Source: Phycisphaerae bacterium | GTDB lineage: Bacteria; Planctomycetota; Phycisphaerae; SM23-33 | Direction of reading: 5' to 3' | NCBI GenBank assembly: GCA_009783465.1 | Contig: WRDM01000027.1 | Location: 1 to 37,294 of the forward strand | DNA: 37,294 nt | Part shown: piece by piece, positions 1 to 7,526 of the stretch | How the letters are laid out: the number at the start of each line of letters is the position of its first letter | Position numbering within the stretch: the stretch's first letter is position 1 | Made by a program: the position numbers and the translations under genes | The notes under the pieces: generated by a model | What the model saw: the letters and a program-made list of their open reading frames with translations, nothing else | Told to the model about the DNA's origin: nothing | Databases searched by the model: none

Positions 1-23
1 GCAAGCAAGCAAGCAAGCAAGCA
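1..23 (+). repeat. GCAA tetranucleotide tandem repeat
   Basis: Five perfect GCAA units plus GCA run from the window edge to base 23. They are translated in the pseudopilin frame as Ala-Ser-Lys-Gln. The true repeat number is unknown because the tract may continue upstream. A change of one unit would shift the downstream frame. Confidence 0.8.
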
Positions 24-942
24 TCTCTCTGAACCACCATGTCTGAGACGGGGATTCACACTGATCGAACTGCTCGTGGTGATTGCGATTATTGCGCTGC
101 TGGTCTCCATTCTCATGCCCTCGTTGGCCAAAGCAAGAGACATCGCCAAAAGCGCCTCCTGCATGGCCAATCTGCGAAACATGCACCCCTCCCTGTACCT
201 CTACAAGTCCGAGAACAATGACTATCTGACGGGCTGGAGCTGGCGGGCCGACAAGCCCAAACCCGGCGATCCCGATCCCGCCAAGACCGCCTGGTATCTC
301 GAGATGAGCCGGTCGATGCGCGGGTACTCGTCGCAGTTCCCCGATCTGGACGCGATTAAGGGCGAAGCGGCGGGCCCCGGGGGGGCTAATGATTTCCCGA
401 GCGTCCGGGCCTGGACCGCGGCCAATCCCATTCTGAAATGCCCGCTGAGCGATCGCGATGCCGATCTCTGGGACAGCCGGCACCCCAACGGGTCCTACTT
501 CCCGCCCTATTACACGTGGGACTATTATTACAAAAAATGGTCTGATGAAGCTGCGCCGTATTATGCCATGCGGCAGATGTACTTCGACTTCAGCAAGCTC
601 AGGCGGCCCACCGATAGTATCATGCTCACCGAAGCCAAGCCTCACGGCTGGACGGAAAACATAAGCGCTATGCGGTACCTGGCTAATTCGAGCGAGTATG
701 AAAACACGGACTGGGGTAAGACGACCGGCAAGAGGCATCCGGGCGCCGGAAGGATTTTTAGCATAAATGGAAATCATTGGTGGGAAGGCACCAACACATA
801 CCTGTACTTCGACGGGCATGTGCAGTTGCGGCAAATGCCGAATTATAGTCTCGATGGTGTGGGCACCGACCCGGTGACGGGGGCCAAGCGGTTGGAGCAT
901 CCCGACCTGAACCTGCCGACGTACGCGAATTTCGTGAAGTAA
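1..942 (+). CDS. prepilin-type N-terminal cleavage/methylation domain protein (5' truncated by window edge)
   Basis: Secreted pseudopilin-like protein of the type II secretion/type IV pilus superfamily, as multiplied in planctomycetes. In frame 1 the reading frame is open to the first base. It gives a leader ending in LRRG, then the type III signal [20 protein letters not shown] at bases 55-114: a prepilin peptidase site (G before F, Glu at +5) followed by the hydrophobic helix. Near the C-terminus is an aromatic FDGHVQ motif, like the H-x-DG box that planctomycete pseudopilins carry. The ATG at 39 is in another frame and would miss the signal, and there is no ATG, GTG or TTG in frame before the motif, so the true start lies upstream of this window. 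The leader codons include the GCAA repeat at 1-23. A strong terminator follows. Substrate or assembly partner cannot be told from this sequence. Confidence 0.85.
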   Translation, partial: ASKQASKHLSEPPCLRRGFTLIELLVVIAIIALLVSILMPSLAKARDIAKSASCMANLRNMHPSLYLYKSENNDYLTGWSWRADKPKPGDPDPAKTAWYLEMSRSMRGYSSQFPDLDAIKGEAAGPGGANDFPSVRAWTAANPILKCPLSDRDADLWDSRHPNGSYFPPYYTWDYYYKKWSDEAAPYYAMRQMYFDFSKLRRPTDSIMLTEAKPHGWTENISAMRYLANSSEYENTDWGKTTGKRHPGAGRIFSINGNHWWEGTNTYLYFDGHVQLRQMPNYSLDGVGTDPVTGAKRLEHPDLNLPTYANFVK

Positions 943-970
943 TACTCGCGCACACGGCTGGCTGAACACG

Positions 971-1013
971 CCAACGCGGCGGGGACGTTATCGTCCCGCC
1001 GCGTTGGCTTTTC
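971..1013 (+). terminator. rho-independent terminator of the pseudopilin gene
   Basis: A 16-bp stem (971-987 with 992-1007, one bulged G) around a four-base loop is followed by CTTTT. It begins 28 bases after the pseudopilin stop. Confidence 0.85.
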
Positions 1014-1052
1014 CTGGGGAGGCTGATCCGTTTGTCGTCAACACCGGCCGGG

Positions 1053-1238
1053 TGTGGTTCAGGGCCATCGCATTCTCGTAGCATGGGCGTCTCGCCCATG
1101 CGTCCCACGGGCGTCTCGCCCGTGGCGGAACAGGCACAACCGGCCTTTGGGAACGTTTGCATGGGCCAGACGTCCATGCGACTCACGGGCGGGACGCCCA
1201 TGCTATGAGAAGGCGATTGTCCTGGGGTGTGGTTGATT
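1053..1238. repeat. double-hairpin repeat, copy F1
   Basis: The core at 1079-1206 has two small GC hairpins on each side (GGGCGTCTCGCCC type on the left; CGGGCGGGACGCCC type on the right), and the two halves are inverted copies of each other around TAGCATGGGCG / CGCCCATGCTA. Weaker inverted similarity extends to about 1053 and 1238. Related copies lie at 7833-7940 and 12044-12185. Nothing in it looks coding. With copy A it fills most of the 943-1658 spacer. Confidence 0.75.
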
Positions 1239-1274
1239 TTTCTGCACGATGTAGTGTGTTGGCGATGCCGTCTT

Positions 1275-1613
1275 AGCCCCGAAGGGGCGCCTTGGGTAGC
1301 CCAGGGTGAGCCGTACTCGGCGAACCCTGGGTTTTTCGGGCGTTTTTGCTCCTTTCATCGTGCCTGACGCCACTGGCCGCAAGGCACACTGTCGCGTGAA
1401 GGCGGCGGCGAACGACTCACACATTCCCGTGTGCGCGTCGTTCGATGCCGACCTCGCATGACGGTGTGCCCTCGGCCAGTGGCGTCAGGCCGCGATTGTG
1501 TGAGAGAGGAAAACATCTGTCCCCAGGGTTCGCGGCGTACCGCTCACCCTGGGCTACCCAAGACGCCCCGTTGGGGCTTTGCGCCGGCACTTCCGCGCGA
1601 GGCCGGGGAGGCC
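1275..1613. repeat. long modular palindrome, copy A
   Basis: Nested inverted repeat. The outer arms begin AGCCCCGAAGGGGCG (1275) and end CGCCCCGTTGGGGCTT (1564-1579). Next inside are TAGCCCAGGGTGAGC...GAACCCTGGG arms (to 1331; 1522-1558), then TGCCTGACGCCACTGGCC / GGCCAGTGGCGTCAGGC arms (1361-1378; 1474-1490) around a palindromic centre near 1430. A flanking GCGAGGCCGGGGAGGCC module is present only on the right. Same family as 5883-6192, 22612-22977, 10073-10296 and, more loosely, 24423-24575. No ORF inside looks real. Confidence 0.8.
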
Positions 1614-1658
1614 CAATCGGTTGTTTTTCACAGAAAATCAACCATTTCCACACGAAAG

Positions 1659-2765
1659 TCAGCCGCGCCATTTCCGTCCTTCGTCCACCATGGCCAGGTA
1701 GTGGTCGACGGGGATGTAGTTCGCCACCGTGTTGCCGCTGCCCAGGGCGTAGCCGCCGCCGGGCATGCATTGGTCCAGCGTGTCGCGGACGCGGGCGCGG
1801 ATGGCCTCCTCACTGGCGCGGCAGAGGAAGTCCACGTCGATGCCGCCGATCATGGCCATGTGTTGGCCCCAGGTGCGCTTGGCGTCGCGGCAGTCCTCGA
1901 TGGTGTCCTCGAAGCTGTGTTTGGCGTCGATTTTCACGTCGTGAATCAAGTCTTCCGTAATGTCGCTGAGTTTGCCGCAGGAGTGCAGGAAGTATAGTCT
2001 GCCGGCCTCGTGGGCGGCCTTGGCCAGCGTCGCGTGCCCGCGGAGGACCCACTCCCGCATGTCGGCCGGCGAGATCATCAAGCCGTTGCGATAGCCCATG
2101 TCGTCGCTGCCCCACAGCGCCCGCACGCGCGGGAATTGCAGCAGTTGTTTGATCTCGGCCTGGTGAAACTCCAGAATCTTCGCCGCCAGCGCCTCGACCA
2201 GATCGTGCTGTTCGTATAGCGCGAAGCAGAGCGTTTCGTATCCCATCAGCCAGCAGAGCAGTTCGCAGAAATGGCCGGTGTGGGCGACGATGCACATGTC
2301 GTCGGGCAGGTTTTTGCTGAACCACTCGAGGGCGTGGAGGCACTCGGGGCGGCTGGGGTCGGGGAAGGGATATTTTTCGAATTCTTCCCACGAGGTGATC
2401 GGGCCGGCGTGTTCTTCCATGTAGGATCGTCCGCCCGCGCGGGCCATGGCGCCCTCGGCGGTGTCGTCGGTGAGCAGGTGGTTGAGTTGCCATTCCGCCC
2501 CGACCAGGCCGACGGAGAGGTAGTCGAATCCCAGGAACCGCCGTATGGCGATGTCGCGTGCCCACATCGACTCGACGTTGGCGCGGTCCACGTCGCGGCA
2601 GATATCGTACCGCTCGCAAATGGCGTCGACGATTTCGCCGTCGTGGAACAATTCCATGTGATACATGCGCTTGGGCGTGCCTTGCCGGCGAAGATTGGCC
2701 AGCAGGCCTTCATAATCCGGCTTGGGAGGATTCTTCAGCGTCGGGAATTTTTCGAATGGATCCAT
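1659..2765 (-). CDS. uroporphyrinogen decarboxylase (URO-D) family protein
   Basis: A 368-residue TIM-barrel protein of the URO-D/cobalamin-dependent methyltransferase (MtaA/CmuA-like) superfamily. The FLHSCGK stretch (His261, Cys263) matches the HxCG element of the methyltransferase branch, and GGIDVDFL near the C-terminus matches the GG(I/L)D strand typical of the family. It is unlikely to be the haem enzyme HemE: such paralogs are multiplied in planctomycetes and usually lie with sugar-oxidoreductase genes, where their substrate is unknown. The start at 2765 has an AGGAGAA ribosome site (2771-2777 on the complement). It lies 15 bases after plsC on the same strand, so the two may share a transcript. 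A second family member is at 36068-37165. Confidence 0.85.
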   Translation of the reverse strand: MDPFEKFPTLKNPPKPDYEGLLANLRRQGTPKRMYHMELFHDGEIVDAICERYDICRDVDRANVESMWARDIAIRRFLGFDYLSVGLVGAEWQLNHLLTDDTAEGAMARAGGRSYMEEHAGPITSWEEFEKYPFPDPSRPECLHALEWFSKNLPDDMCIVAHTGHFCELLCWLMGYETLCFALYEQHDLVEALAAKILEFHQAEIKQLLQFPRVRALWGSDDMGYRNGLMISPADMREWVLRGHATLAKAAHEAGRLYFLHSCGKLSDITEDLIHDVKIDAKHSFEDTIEDCRDAKRTWGQHMAMIGGIDVDFLCRASEEAIRARVRDTLDQCMPGGGYALGSGNTVANYIPVDHYLAMVDEGRKWRG

Positions 2766-2780
2766 GGGATTCTCCTGTCG

Positions 2781-3515
2781 CTAGTCGTATGTAAACACCG
2801 CCCGTCCCGTGCGTCGTCGCAGGTCGTGTTGTGTCTGGATCAGTGTTTCGCGGACGGCGGTCATGAAGGTTTCGGGTTTGTGCTGGCGGGCCTCTTCCTG
2901 CGGGATGGCCTTGGCGTACTGGACGCTGATGAATCCCGGCGAGGGGACGGCCTGCGTGCGGGGCCAGCATTCGTACGCGCCGTCGATGACGACGGGGATG
3001 GTCCAGTCCGCCGCCCGCTGCGCGAGCATGGCCACGCCCGGCAGCAGCGGCCCGATCCGCCCGTCCAGCGTCCGCGTGCCCTCGGCGAATACCACCACCT
3101 GCCCGCCGGCTTTGAGCCGCCGCATGGCCTCCTTCAGGGCGGCCAAATCCGCCGTTCCCCGCCGGACCGGGAACGCGTTGAGCGACGTGATTAACTGTTT
3201 GAACCCCGGCGTGCGGAACAGCGAATCGCGGGCCATGTAGTTCACGGGGCGTCGCAGGGCGAAGCTCATCAGCACGGGATCGAGAAAACTCTGGTGGTTG
3301 CAAATATATACCACGCCGCCGCTGGTGGGCTCGGCGCCGCGATTGAACACGCGGGTCGACCACAGCGCCGACACGCCCACCTGCAACAGCCGTCGGCCGA
3401 AACGGTAGAGTAGCGAAGGCTTCTGCACGCCTTCCGCCAGCCGCCAGCCAGGCAGTCGTGGATTCGGCCACGTGCCGATGCGCTCGTGTTGTTCGCGTTG
3501 CGGACCGTCTGTCAT
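2781..3515 (-). CDS. plsC: 1-acyl-sn-glycerol-3-phosphate acyltransferase (PlsC/LPLAT family)
   Basis: A 244-residue membrane-associated lysophosphatidate acyltransferase, which would place the second acyl chain in phospholipid synthesis. Block I of the LPLAT family is NHQSFLDP (His74, Asp79: the HX4D catalytic pair). Block III is FAEGTRT (Glu145-Gly146, phosphate binding), followed by IPVVIDGA. Length is normal for the family. It lies downstream of cmk on the minus strand, a common bacterial pairing. The ATG at 3515 has no clear ribosome site; a GATAAT box about nine bases upstream suggests a very short or absent leader. Specificity for glycerol-3-phosphate versus other acyl acceptors is inferred, not shown. 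Confidence 0.87.
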   Translation of the reverse strand: MTDGPQREQHERIGTWPNPRLPGWRLAEGVQKPSLLYRFGRRLLQVGVSALWSTRVFNRGAEPTSGGVVYICNHQSFLDPVLMSFALRRPVNYMARDSLFRTPGFKQLITSLNAFPVRRGTADLAALKEAMRRLKAGGQVVVFAEGTRTLDGRIGPLLPGVAMLAQRAADWTIPVVIDGAYECWPRTQAVPSPGFISVQYAKAIPQEEARQHKPETFMTAVRETLIQTQHDLRRRTGRAVFTYD

Positions 3516-3626
3516 GATGGATTGATTATCCGAAAAAAACGCGGCGAGTCTATCGTAAAAGACGTGCTTGTTTTCGACGATCTGCGACGCAAACAGGCCA
3601 AGCCATATCCGCGTTCAGCCGTAGCG

Positions 3627-3656
3627 ACGAGTTAACGAGTTAACGAGTTAACGACC
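3627..3656. repeat. single arm of a 'GAGTTAAC' word repeat overlapping the cmk stop
   Basis: Three tandem units of about eight bases (GAGTTAAC) form the end of cmk: the last codons Leu-Thr-Arg-stop are read from the repeat on the minus strand. The same word forms the arms of the palindrome at 18214-18412. No matching inverted arm is seen nearby, so this is a half element. Confidence 0.65.
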
Positions 3657-4305
3657 TCACGTGTTCCAACATCGTGACGGTGACTTGTTGAATGGTTTGG
3701 TTGGACGTATCGACGACGACGGCGTGGTCGGGTTTGACGAGTGGGCCGTCGGGGCGGGTGCGGTCGCGAGTGTCGCGTTGGGTGATGGCGGCCAGGACGG
3801 CGTCGTAGTCGGCGGGTTCGCCGGCGGCGGCGAGATCGGCCAGGCGACGTCGGGCGCGGATTTCGGGGGAGGCGTCGAGGTAGAATTTCACGGTCGCGTG
3901 GGGGAAGACGACGGAGCCCTGGTCTCGGCCTTCGGTGACGAAGCTGCCCAGCGCGTCGCCGAGCCGGCGTTGGAGTGTGACGAGGACAGCGCGGATGATG
4001 CCGGATCGGGCGACGTAGTAGGATTGTTCGCTGACGCGCGCGGTGCGGATGTCGCGGCTGACGTCGTCGCCGTCGAGGGTCACGCGCGTGCCGTCGTCGG
4101 TGGGGGTCAGCGTGAGGTCGACCGCGGCGGCCAGGTCGGCCAGAGCGTGCTCGTCGGTCATGTCCAGGTTTCGCCGCAGGGCGGCCAATGTGACAGCGCG
4201 GTAGGTCGCGCCGGTGTCGAGAAACGCAATCCCCAACGCCTTGGCCAACTCCCTCGCCACAGTACTCTTACCCGACCCCGCCGGGCCGTCAATGGTGATG
4301 ATCAT
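3640..4305 (-). CDS. cmk: cytidylate (CMP/dCMP) kinase
   Basis: Cytosolic nucleoside monophosphate kinase, CMP + ATP to CDP + ADP, 221 residues, the usual length. The Walker A motif GPAGSGKST is at residues 7-15. It is followed by the family's LDTGATYRAVT (the substrate-binding region, normally DTGAMYRA), TEGRDQGSVVFP (normally GRDxGTxVFP) and the RDxxDxxR lid (RDTRDRTRPDGPL). The ATG at 4305 lacks a ribosome site but stands six bases after an extended -10 box, so the mRNA may be leaderless. Its last residues, SLTR-stop, come from a repeat (3627-3656), so the native C-terminus may have been replaced. plsC follows 124 bases downstream. Confidence 0.93.
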   Translation of the reverse strand: MIITIDGPAGSGKSTVARELAKALGIAFLDTGATYRAVTLAALRRNLDMTDEHALADLAAAVDLTLTPTDDGTRVTLDGDDVSRDIRTARVSEQSYYVARSGIIRAVLVTLQRRLGDALGSFVTEGRDQGSVVFPHATVKFYLDASPEIRARRRLADLAAAGEPADYDAVLAAITQRDTRDRTRPDGPLVKPDHAVVVDTSNQTIQQVTVTMLEHVRSLTR

Positions 4306-4311
4306 GGCGGT

Positions 4312-4320
4312 AGTGTAGCA
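4312..4320 (-). promoter_or_regulatory. extended -10 promoter of cmk (probable leaderless start)
   Basis: On the minus strand TGCTACACT reads as an extended -10 element (TGnTAnnnT), six bases before the cmk ATG. No clear -35 box lies 16-18 bases upstream, as is common with extended -10 sites. Confidence 0.5.
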
Positions 4321-4359
4321 CGGTTTTCGCGTGAACGACGGTAAAATCGTGGCGTGGTT

Positions 4360-4565
4360 TCGAAGGAAGCAAAGCCAATAGCCATCAGCCAGTAGCCAGC
4401 AGGTATGGATGGGTTTGTCCTTACTCAGAACTCACTGATGGCGCACGATCTTTGTGTTTGCGAAGCATCAAGACCGCTCTCTCGAATGGGATGGACGAGT
4501 TCACCGTTGAGCATCGCAAACCCTATTGGCTACTGGCTGATGGCTATTGGCTTTGTTTCCTTCGA
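4360..4565. repeat. word-like palindrome ('AGCCAATAGCC' arms)
   Basis: Arms of 39 bases at 4360-4398 and 4527-4565 match at 38 of 39 positions. Each holds degenerate tandem 'words' (AGCCAATAGCCATCAGCCAG) next to TCGAAGGAA. The 128-base centre shows no gene; it contains GCAGGTATGGATGGG, which recurs at 26931-26970. The outer flank (CTTCGAGCAGACG ... ACGCCGCGAAGG, to about 4601) resembles the flank of the 18214-18412 element although the arm words differ. This element fills the 4306-4608 spacer. Confidence 0.8.
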
Positions 4566-4608
4566 GCAGACGATTCATTTTTGCCCATACGCCGCGAAGG
4601 ATTATTCC

Positions 4609-4637
4609 TTCCCAATTACGCGATGGTGCGGTACGCT
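4609..4637 (+). promoter_or_regulatory. sigma-70-type promoter for the oxidoreductase gene
   Basis: TTCCCA (4609-4614), 17 bases, TACGCT (4632-4637). It lies 51 bases before the ATG at 4689, which has its own AAGGAG ribosome site. Confidence 0.45.
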
Positions 4638-4688
4638 TTCGCAAGCCCGTGTGTGGGCTATTGAACCAAAACGAACAAGGAGCTTTTC

Positions 4689-5726
4689 ATGGCGCAGAAT
4701 CGTGTGGTGGTGGTTGGATGCGGCGGGATTTCGCGGGCGTGGTTTCCGCCGTTGATCGCGGAAAACGTGGAAGTGTGCGCGGCCGTGGATTTGAATACGG
4801 AAGTCGCCAAAACCCGGCTGGCTGCGCATCCCGAGTTGGCGAATACTGAGGTCAGCGACAATTTCAAGAAGATGCTCAAACGGCACAAACCGCAGTTCGT
4901 GCTCGACCTCACCGTGCCCGAGGCCCACTGCGAAGTGACCTGCACCGCGTTGCGCGCAGGGTGCCACGTCATCGGCGAAAAGCCCATGGCCGCCAGCATG
5001 ACGCAGGCCCGCAAGATGGTGAAAACGGCTGAGGAAACGGGCAACATGTACATGGTCAGCCAGTCGCGGCGGTGGGACCGCTTCAACGACGCCTGCCGCC
5101 TGACCGTCAACAGCGGCGAGCTGGGCGAGTTGAACACGATCAACTGCGACTTCTACCTCGCGCCGCGTTTCGGCGGATTCCGCGACGAAATGGACAGCCC
5201 GCTGATCCTCGACATGTCCATCCACCATTTCGACCTCATCCGTTTCATGTCCGGCAAGGATCCCGTCTCCGTGTACGCCCACGAGTACAACCCGAAGGGG
5301 TCGTGGTACAAGGGCGACGTGGCCGCCAGTTGCATCTTCGAGATGTCCGACGGCGTGATGTTCAACTACCGCGGCAGTTGGTGCGCCGACGGCTGCTGGA
5401 CGAGTTGGCACGGCGACTGGCGATACATCGGCGACAAGGGCACGATGATTTACAACGTCGACAAGATGCCCTTCGGCCAGGTTCGCAGCGCCCCGTATGG
5501 AAGCGAGACGGATAAGCCGCACCATCAGCCGCTCAAGGATCTGCCCGTGACGGACAGCCCGATGCCGTTCTCGGGCTTCCACGGCGGGCTGCGGGAGATG
5601 CTCGCGTTCCTCAACGAAGGCAAACGTCCGCAAACCGAGTGCCACGACAACATCAAGAGCCTTGCCATGGTCTTCGCGGCGATCGAGTCGTCCAAGAAGG
5701 GCCGGCGGGTCGAGGTGAAGATCTGA
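4689..5726 (+). CDS. Gfo/Idh/MocA family oxidoreductase (first copy)
   Basis: NAD(P)-dependent sugar or inositol dehydrogenase-type enzyme, 345 residues. The Rossmann domain starts with VVVVGCGGIS (residues 6-15), has Asp34 at the end of beta-2, and carries the EKP motif at 97-99, whose lysine is catalytic in this family. The C-terminal alpha/beta domain has LDMSIHHFD (Asp175, His179/180), the usual DxxxH substrate site. Substrate cannot be assigned. An AAGGAG ribosome site lies about eight bases before the ATG. It appears to be transcribed alone, closed by the hairpin at 5735. A second family member (24701-25873) shares domain layout but not close sequence. Confidence 0.88.
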   Translation: MAQNRVVVVGCGGISRAWFPPLIAENVEVCAAVDLNTEVAKTRLAAHPELANTEVSDNFKKMLKRHKPQFVLDLTVPEAHCEVTCTALRAGCHVIGEKPMAASMTQARKMVKTAEETGNMYMVSQSRRWDRFNDACRLTVNSGELGELNTINCDFYLAPRFGGFRDEMDSPLILDMSIHHFDLIRFMSGKDPVSVYAHEYNPKGSWYKGDVAASCIFEMSDGVMFNYRGSWCADGCWTSWHGDWRYIGDKGTMIYNVDKMPFGQVRSAPYGSETDKPHHQPLKDLPVTDSPMPFSGFHGGLREMLAFLNEGKRPQTECHDNIKSLAMVFAAIESSKKGRRVEVKI

Positions 5727-5734
5727 CCAGCGGC

Positions 5735-5826
5735 AGAAGTAACGAGTAATGAGTAACGAGCGACGAGGACCTCCGCGTTTTTCCGGGAATTCCTCGTCGC
5801 TCGTTATTGATCACTTGTTACTTTTT
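5735..5826 (+). repeat. word-like palindrome ('GTAACGAG' arms), probable terminator
   Basis: Inverted arms at 5735-5769 and 5791-5826, made of degenerate GTAACGAG/GTAATGAG words ending in GCGACGAGGA. The second arm ends in CTTTTT on the plus strand, so it could end transcription of the oxidoreductase gene, whose stop is nine bases upstream. Confidence 0.7.
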
Positions 5827-5882
5827 ACTCGCGAGTGTGACAATAATTCAGACACGATATATTTTGTCGGCTGTGCCTGTCT

Positions 5883-6192
5883 TGGCCCCGGGAGGGGCCG
5901 CGTTGGGTAGCCCAGGGCCGCCCGTACTCGGGCGCGCCCTGGGAACAGGTGCTTATGGAATTTTCTGATCGTGCCTGACGCCACTGGCCGAGGGCACACC
6001 GTCGCGTGAAGCCGGCTTCGAACGACGCGCACATTTCACTGTGACGTCGTCCGTCACCGTATAGGCCCGCGTGCCTGACCTCAGCCAGTGGCGTCAGGCA
6101 CGATGAAGAGAGAAATAAAGAACCTTATCCCCAGGGCCGCGCCTGAGTACAGGCTTGCCCTGGGCTACCCAACGCGGCCCCTGCCGGGGCCA
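5883..6192. repeat. long modular palindrome, copy B
   Basis: Same plan as copy A: outer arms TTGGCCCCGGGAGGGGCC and GGCCCCTGCCGGGGCCAA, then TAGCCCAGGGC / GCCCTGGGCTA arms, then the TGCCTGACGCCACTGGCC / CCAGTGGCGTCAGGCA arms around a palindromic centre. Arm pairs keep complementarity although the bases differ from copy A. It occupies the middle of the gene-free stretch 5727-6309. Confidence 0.8.
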
Positions 6193-6240
6193 AAGAGGCA
6201 AAGCCATATCAACAGTCATTCGAGTACCGGAAAGTTTGAG

Positions 6241-6280
6241 CATTCCTCGTCACTCGTTGCTCATTACTCATTACTATCCG
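6241..6280. repeat. single inverted arm of the 'GTAACGAG' word repeat
   Basis: CATTCCTCGTCACTCGTTGC followed by TCATTACTCATTACT is the reverse complement of the left arm at 5735-5769. Copy B lies between them, so the whole 5735-6280 block is a set of inverted repeats. Confidence 0.6.
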
Positions 6281-6309
6281 CGGCTACAATGTGTGAAAAG
6301 GGGGGCGTC

Positions 6310-7317
6310 ATGGACTTGTCCACGACCTACATGGGGCTGCAACTTTCGTCGCCGCTGGTGGCGGGGTCGTCGCCGTTGTCGTTTGAGGTGGATAACATTC
6401 GCCGCATGGAGCAGGCCGGGGCGGCCGCTGTGGTGCTGCACTCGCTCTTCGAGGAGCAGATCACGCACGATGCCGCCGAGCTGGAGTTTTTTCTGCACTA
6501 CGGGGCCGACCGTTTCGCCGAAAGTCTGACCTACTACCCGCGACAAGAGGCGTACGAACTCGGGCCTGAGGAGTATCTCACGCACATCGTCCGGGCCAAG
6601 CGTGCGGTGACGATTCCGATCATCGCGTCGCTCAACGGCGTCTCGGCGGGCGGGTGGATTTCCTACGCGAAAAAAATGGAGGAAGCCGGCGCCGACGCGC
6701 TCGAACTCAACGTGTACTACATCCCCACCGACTCGCGACTGACCGCCGAACAGGTCGAGTCCGTCTACCTCATGGTGCTCCGGGCCGTCAAACATACCGT
6801 CGGCATTCCCGTGGCCATGAAATTGTCGCCGTATTTTTCCTCCATCGCGAACATGCTGACTCGGTTGGCCGACGACGGCGCCGACGCCCTCGTGCTGTTC
6901 AACCGATTCCTTCAGCCGGACCTGGACATCGAGCGCCTGGAGGTCGATCCCGCGCTGGGCCCGAGCACGTCGGCGGACATTCGGCCGGCCCTGCGGTGGA
7001 TCGCGATTTTACGCGACCAGTTGCGGTGCTCGCTGGCGGCCACCAACGGCGTGCACACGTCCGACGACGTGGTGAAACTCCTCCTGGCCGGCGCGGACGT
7101 GACGATGCTGGCCTCGACGCTGCTGCGAAACGGCATCGGGCACCTCACGCATATCCGCCGCGGCCTGGAGACGTACATGAGCGATAAAGGCTACGCCAGC
7201 CTCGGCCAGATGCGAGGCATCCTCAGCCAGAAACACGTTGCCGAACCGGCAGCGTTCGAGCGGGCCAACTACGTGAAAACGCTACAGCACTACGGCCCGA
7301 CGGCGACGAGGGAGTGA
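6310..7317 (+). CDS. dihydroorotate dehydrogenase-like (class 1-like) flavoprotein
   Basis: A 335-residue FMN-type TIM barrel of the dihydroorotate dehydrogenase-like family. MDLSTTYMGLQLSSPLVAG is the family N-terminus (substrate-contacting 'L..P...'); later come IIASLNGVSAGGW, EAGADALELNVYY, VAMKLSPYF and the phosphate-binding stretch LLAGADVTMLASTLLRNG. In other bacteria such proteins often stand beside pyruvate:ferredoxin oxidoreductase and need not make pyrimidines. Here no partner gene is adjacent. The ATG at 6310 follows a GGGGGG purine tract at 6300-6305; the frame is open further upstream, but that part is repeat translated by chance. pyrD identity is possible but not favoured. Confidence 0.82.
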   Translation: MDLSTTYMGLQLSSPLVAGSSPLSFEVDNIRRMEQAGAAAVVLHSLFEEQITHDAAELEFFLHYGADRFAESLTYYPRQEAYELGPEEYLTHIVRAKRAVTIPIIASLNGVSAGGWISYAKKMEEAGADALELNVYYIPTDSRLTAEQVESVYLMVLRAVKHTVGIPVAMKLSPYFSSIANMLTRLADDGADALVLFNRFLQPDLDIERLEVDPALGPSTSADIRPALRWIAILRDQLRCSLAATNGVHTSDDVVKLLLAGADVTMLASTLLRNGIGHLTHIRRGLETYMSDKGYASLGQMRGILSQKHVAEPAAFERANYVKTLQHYGPTATRE

Positions 7318-7323
7318 GAAGGC

Positions 7324-7475
7324 AGGCTGTAGGCTATGGGCTGTAGGCTGTGGGCGCGGGCTTATGATGGATTTGGCCGAGACTGTAGCATCGCACGCCT
7401 GCAATGCGACAATCTCATTTGGTTAAACTCATCATAAGCCCGCGCCTACAGCCTACGCCCCATAGCCTACAGCCT
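7324..7475. repeat. word-like palindrome with TTATG..ATTTGGCC core ('GGCTGTAGGCTAT' arms)
   Basis: Arms at 7324-7370 and 7430-7475 are close inverted copies built from GGCTGTAGGCTATGGGCTGT words. The inner end of the left arm is GGGCTTATGATGGATTTGGC, the same core seen at 13591-13607 and 37264-37282 in elements with different arm words. The right arm is followed by TTTTTAGA, so it could also terminate the upstream gene. Confidence 0.8.
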
Positions 7476-7511
7476 TTTTAGAAACATTCAGGCGATCCGA
7501 TTGGCGAATTC

Positions 7512-7520
7512 TGTTATGCT
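7512..7520 (+). promoter_or_regulatory. extended -10 promoter at the head of the isoprenoid-type cluster
   Basis: TGTTATGCT fits an extended -10 element. Six bases separate it from the ATG at 7527, and there is no ribosome site, so transcription would begin at or next to the start codon. Confidence 0.5.
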
Positions 7521-7526
7521 GTGTCC

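Noticed and set aside
39..221. ATG-initiated 60-codon frame at the window start
   Set aside because: It is out of frame with the prepilin signal and encodes no recognisable protein; the pseudopilin frame covers it.
1079..1206. Repeats considered as a CRISPR array
   Set aside because: There are no regularly spaced direct repeats with unique spacers; the units are inverted hairpins.
6088..6309. Upstream extension of the dihydroorotate-dehydrogenase-like frame
   Set aside because: The extra residues are translated from palindrome copy B and the word repeat; the family N-terminus begins at ATG 6310.
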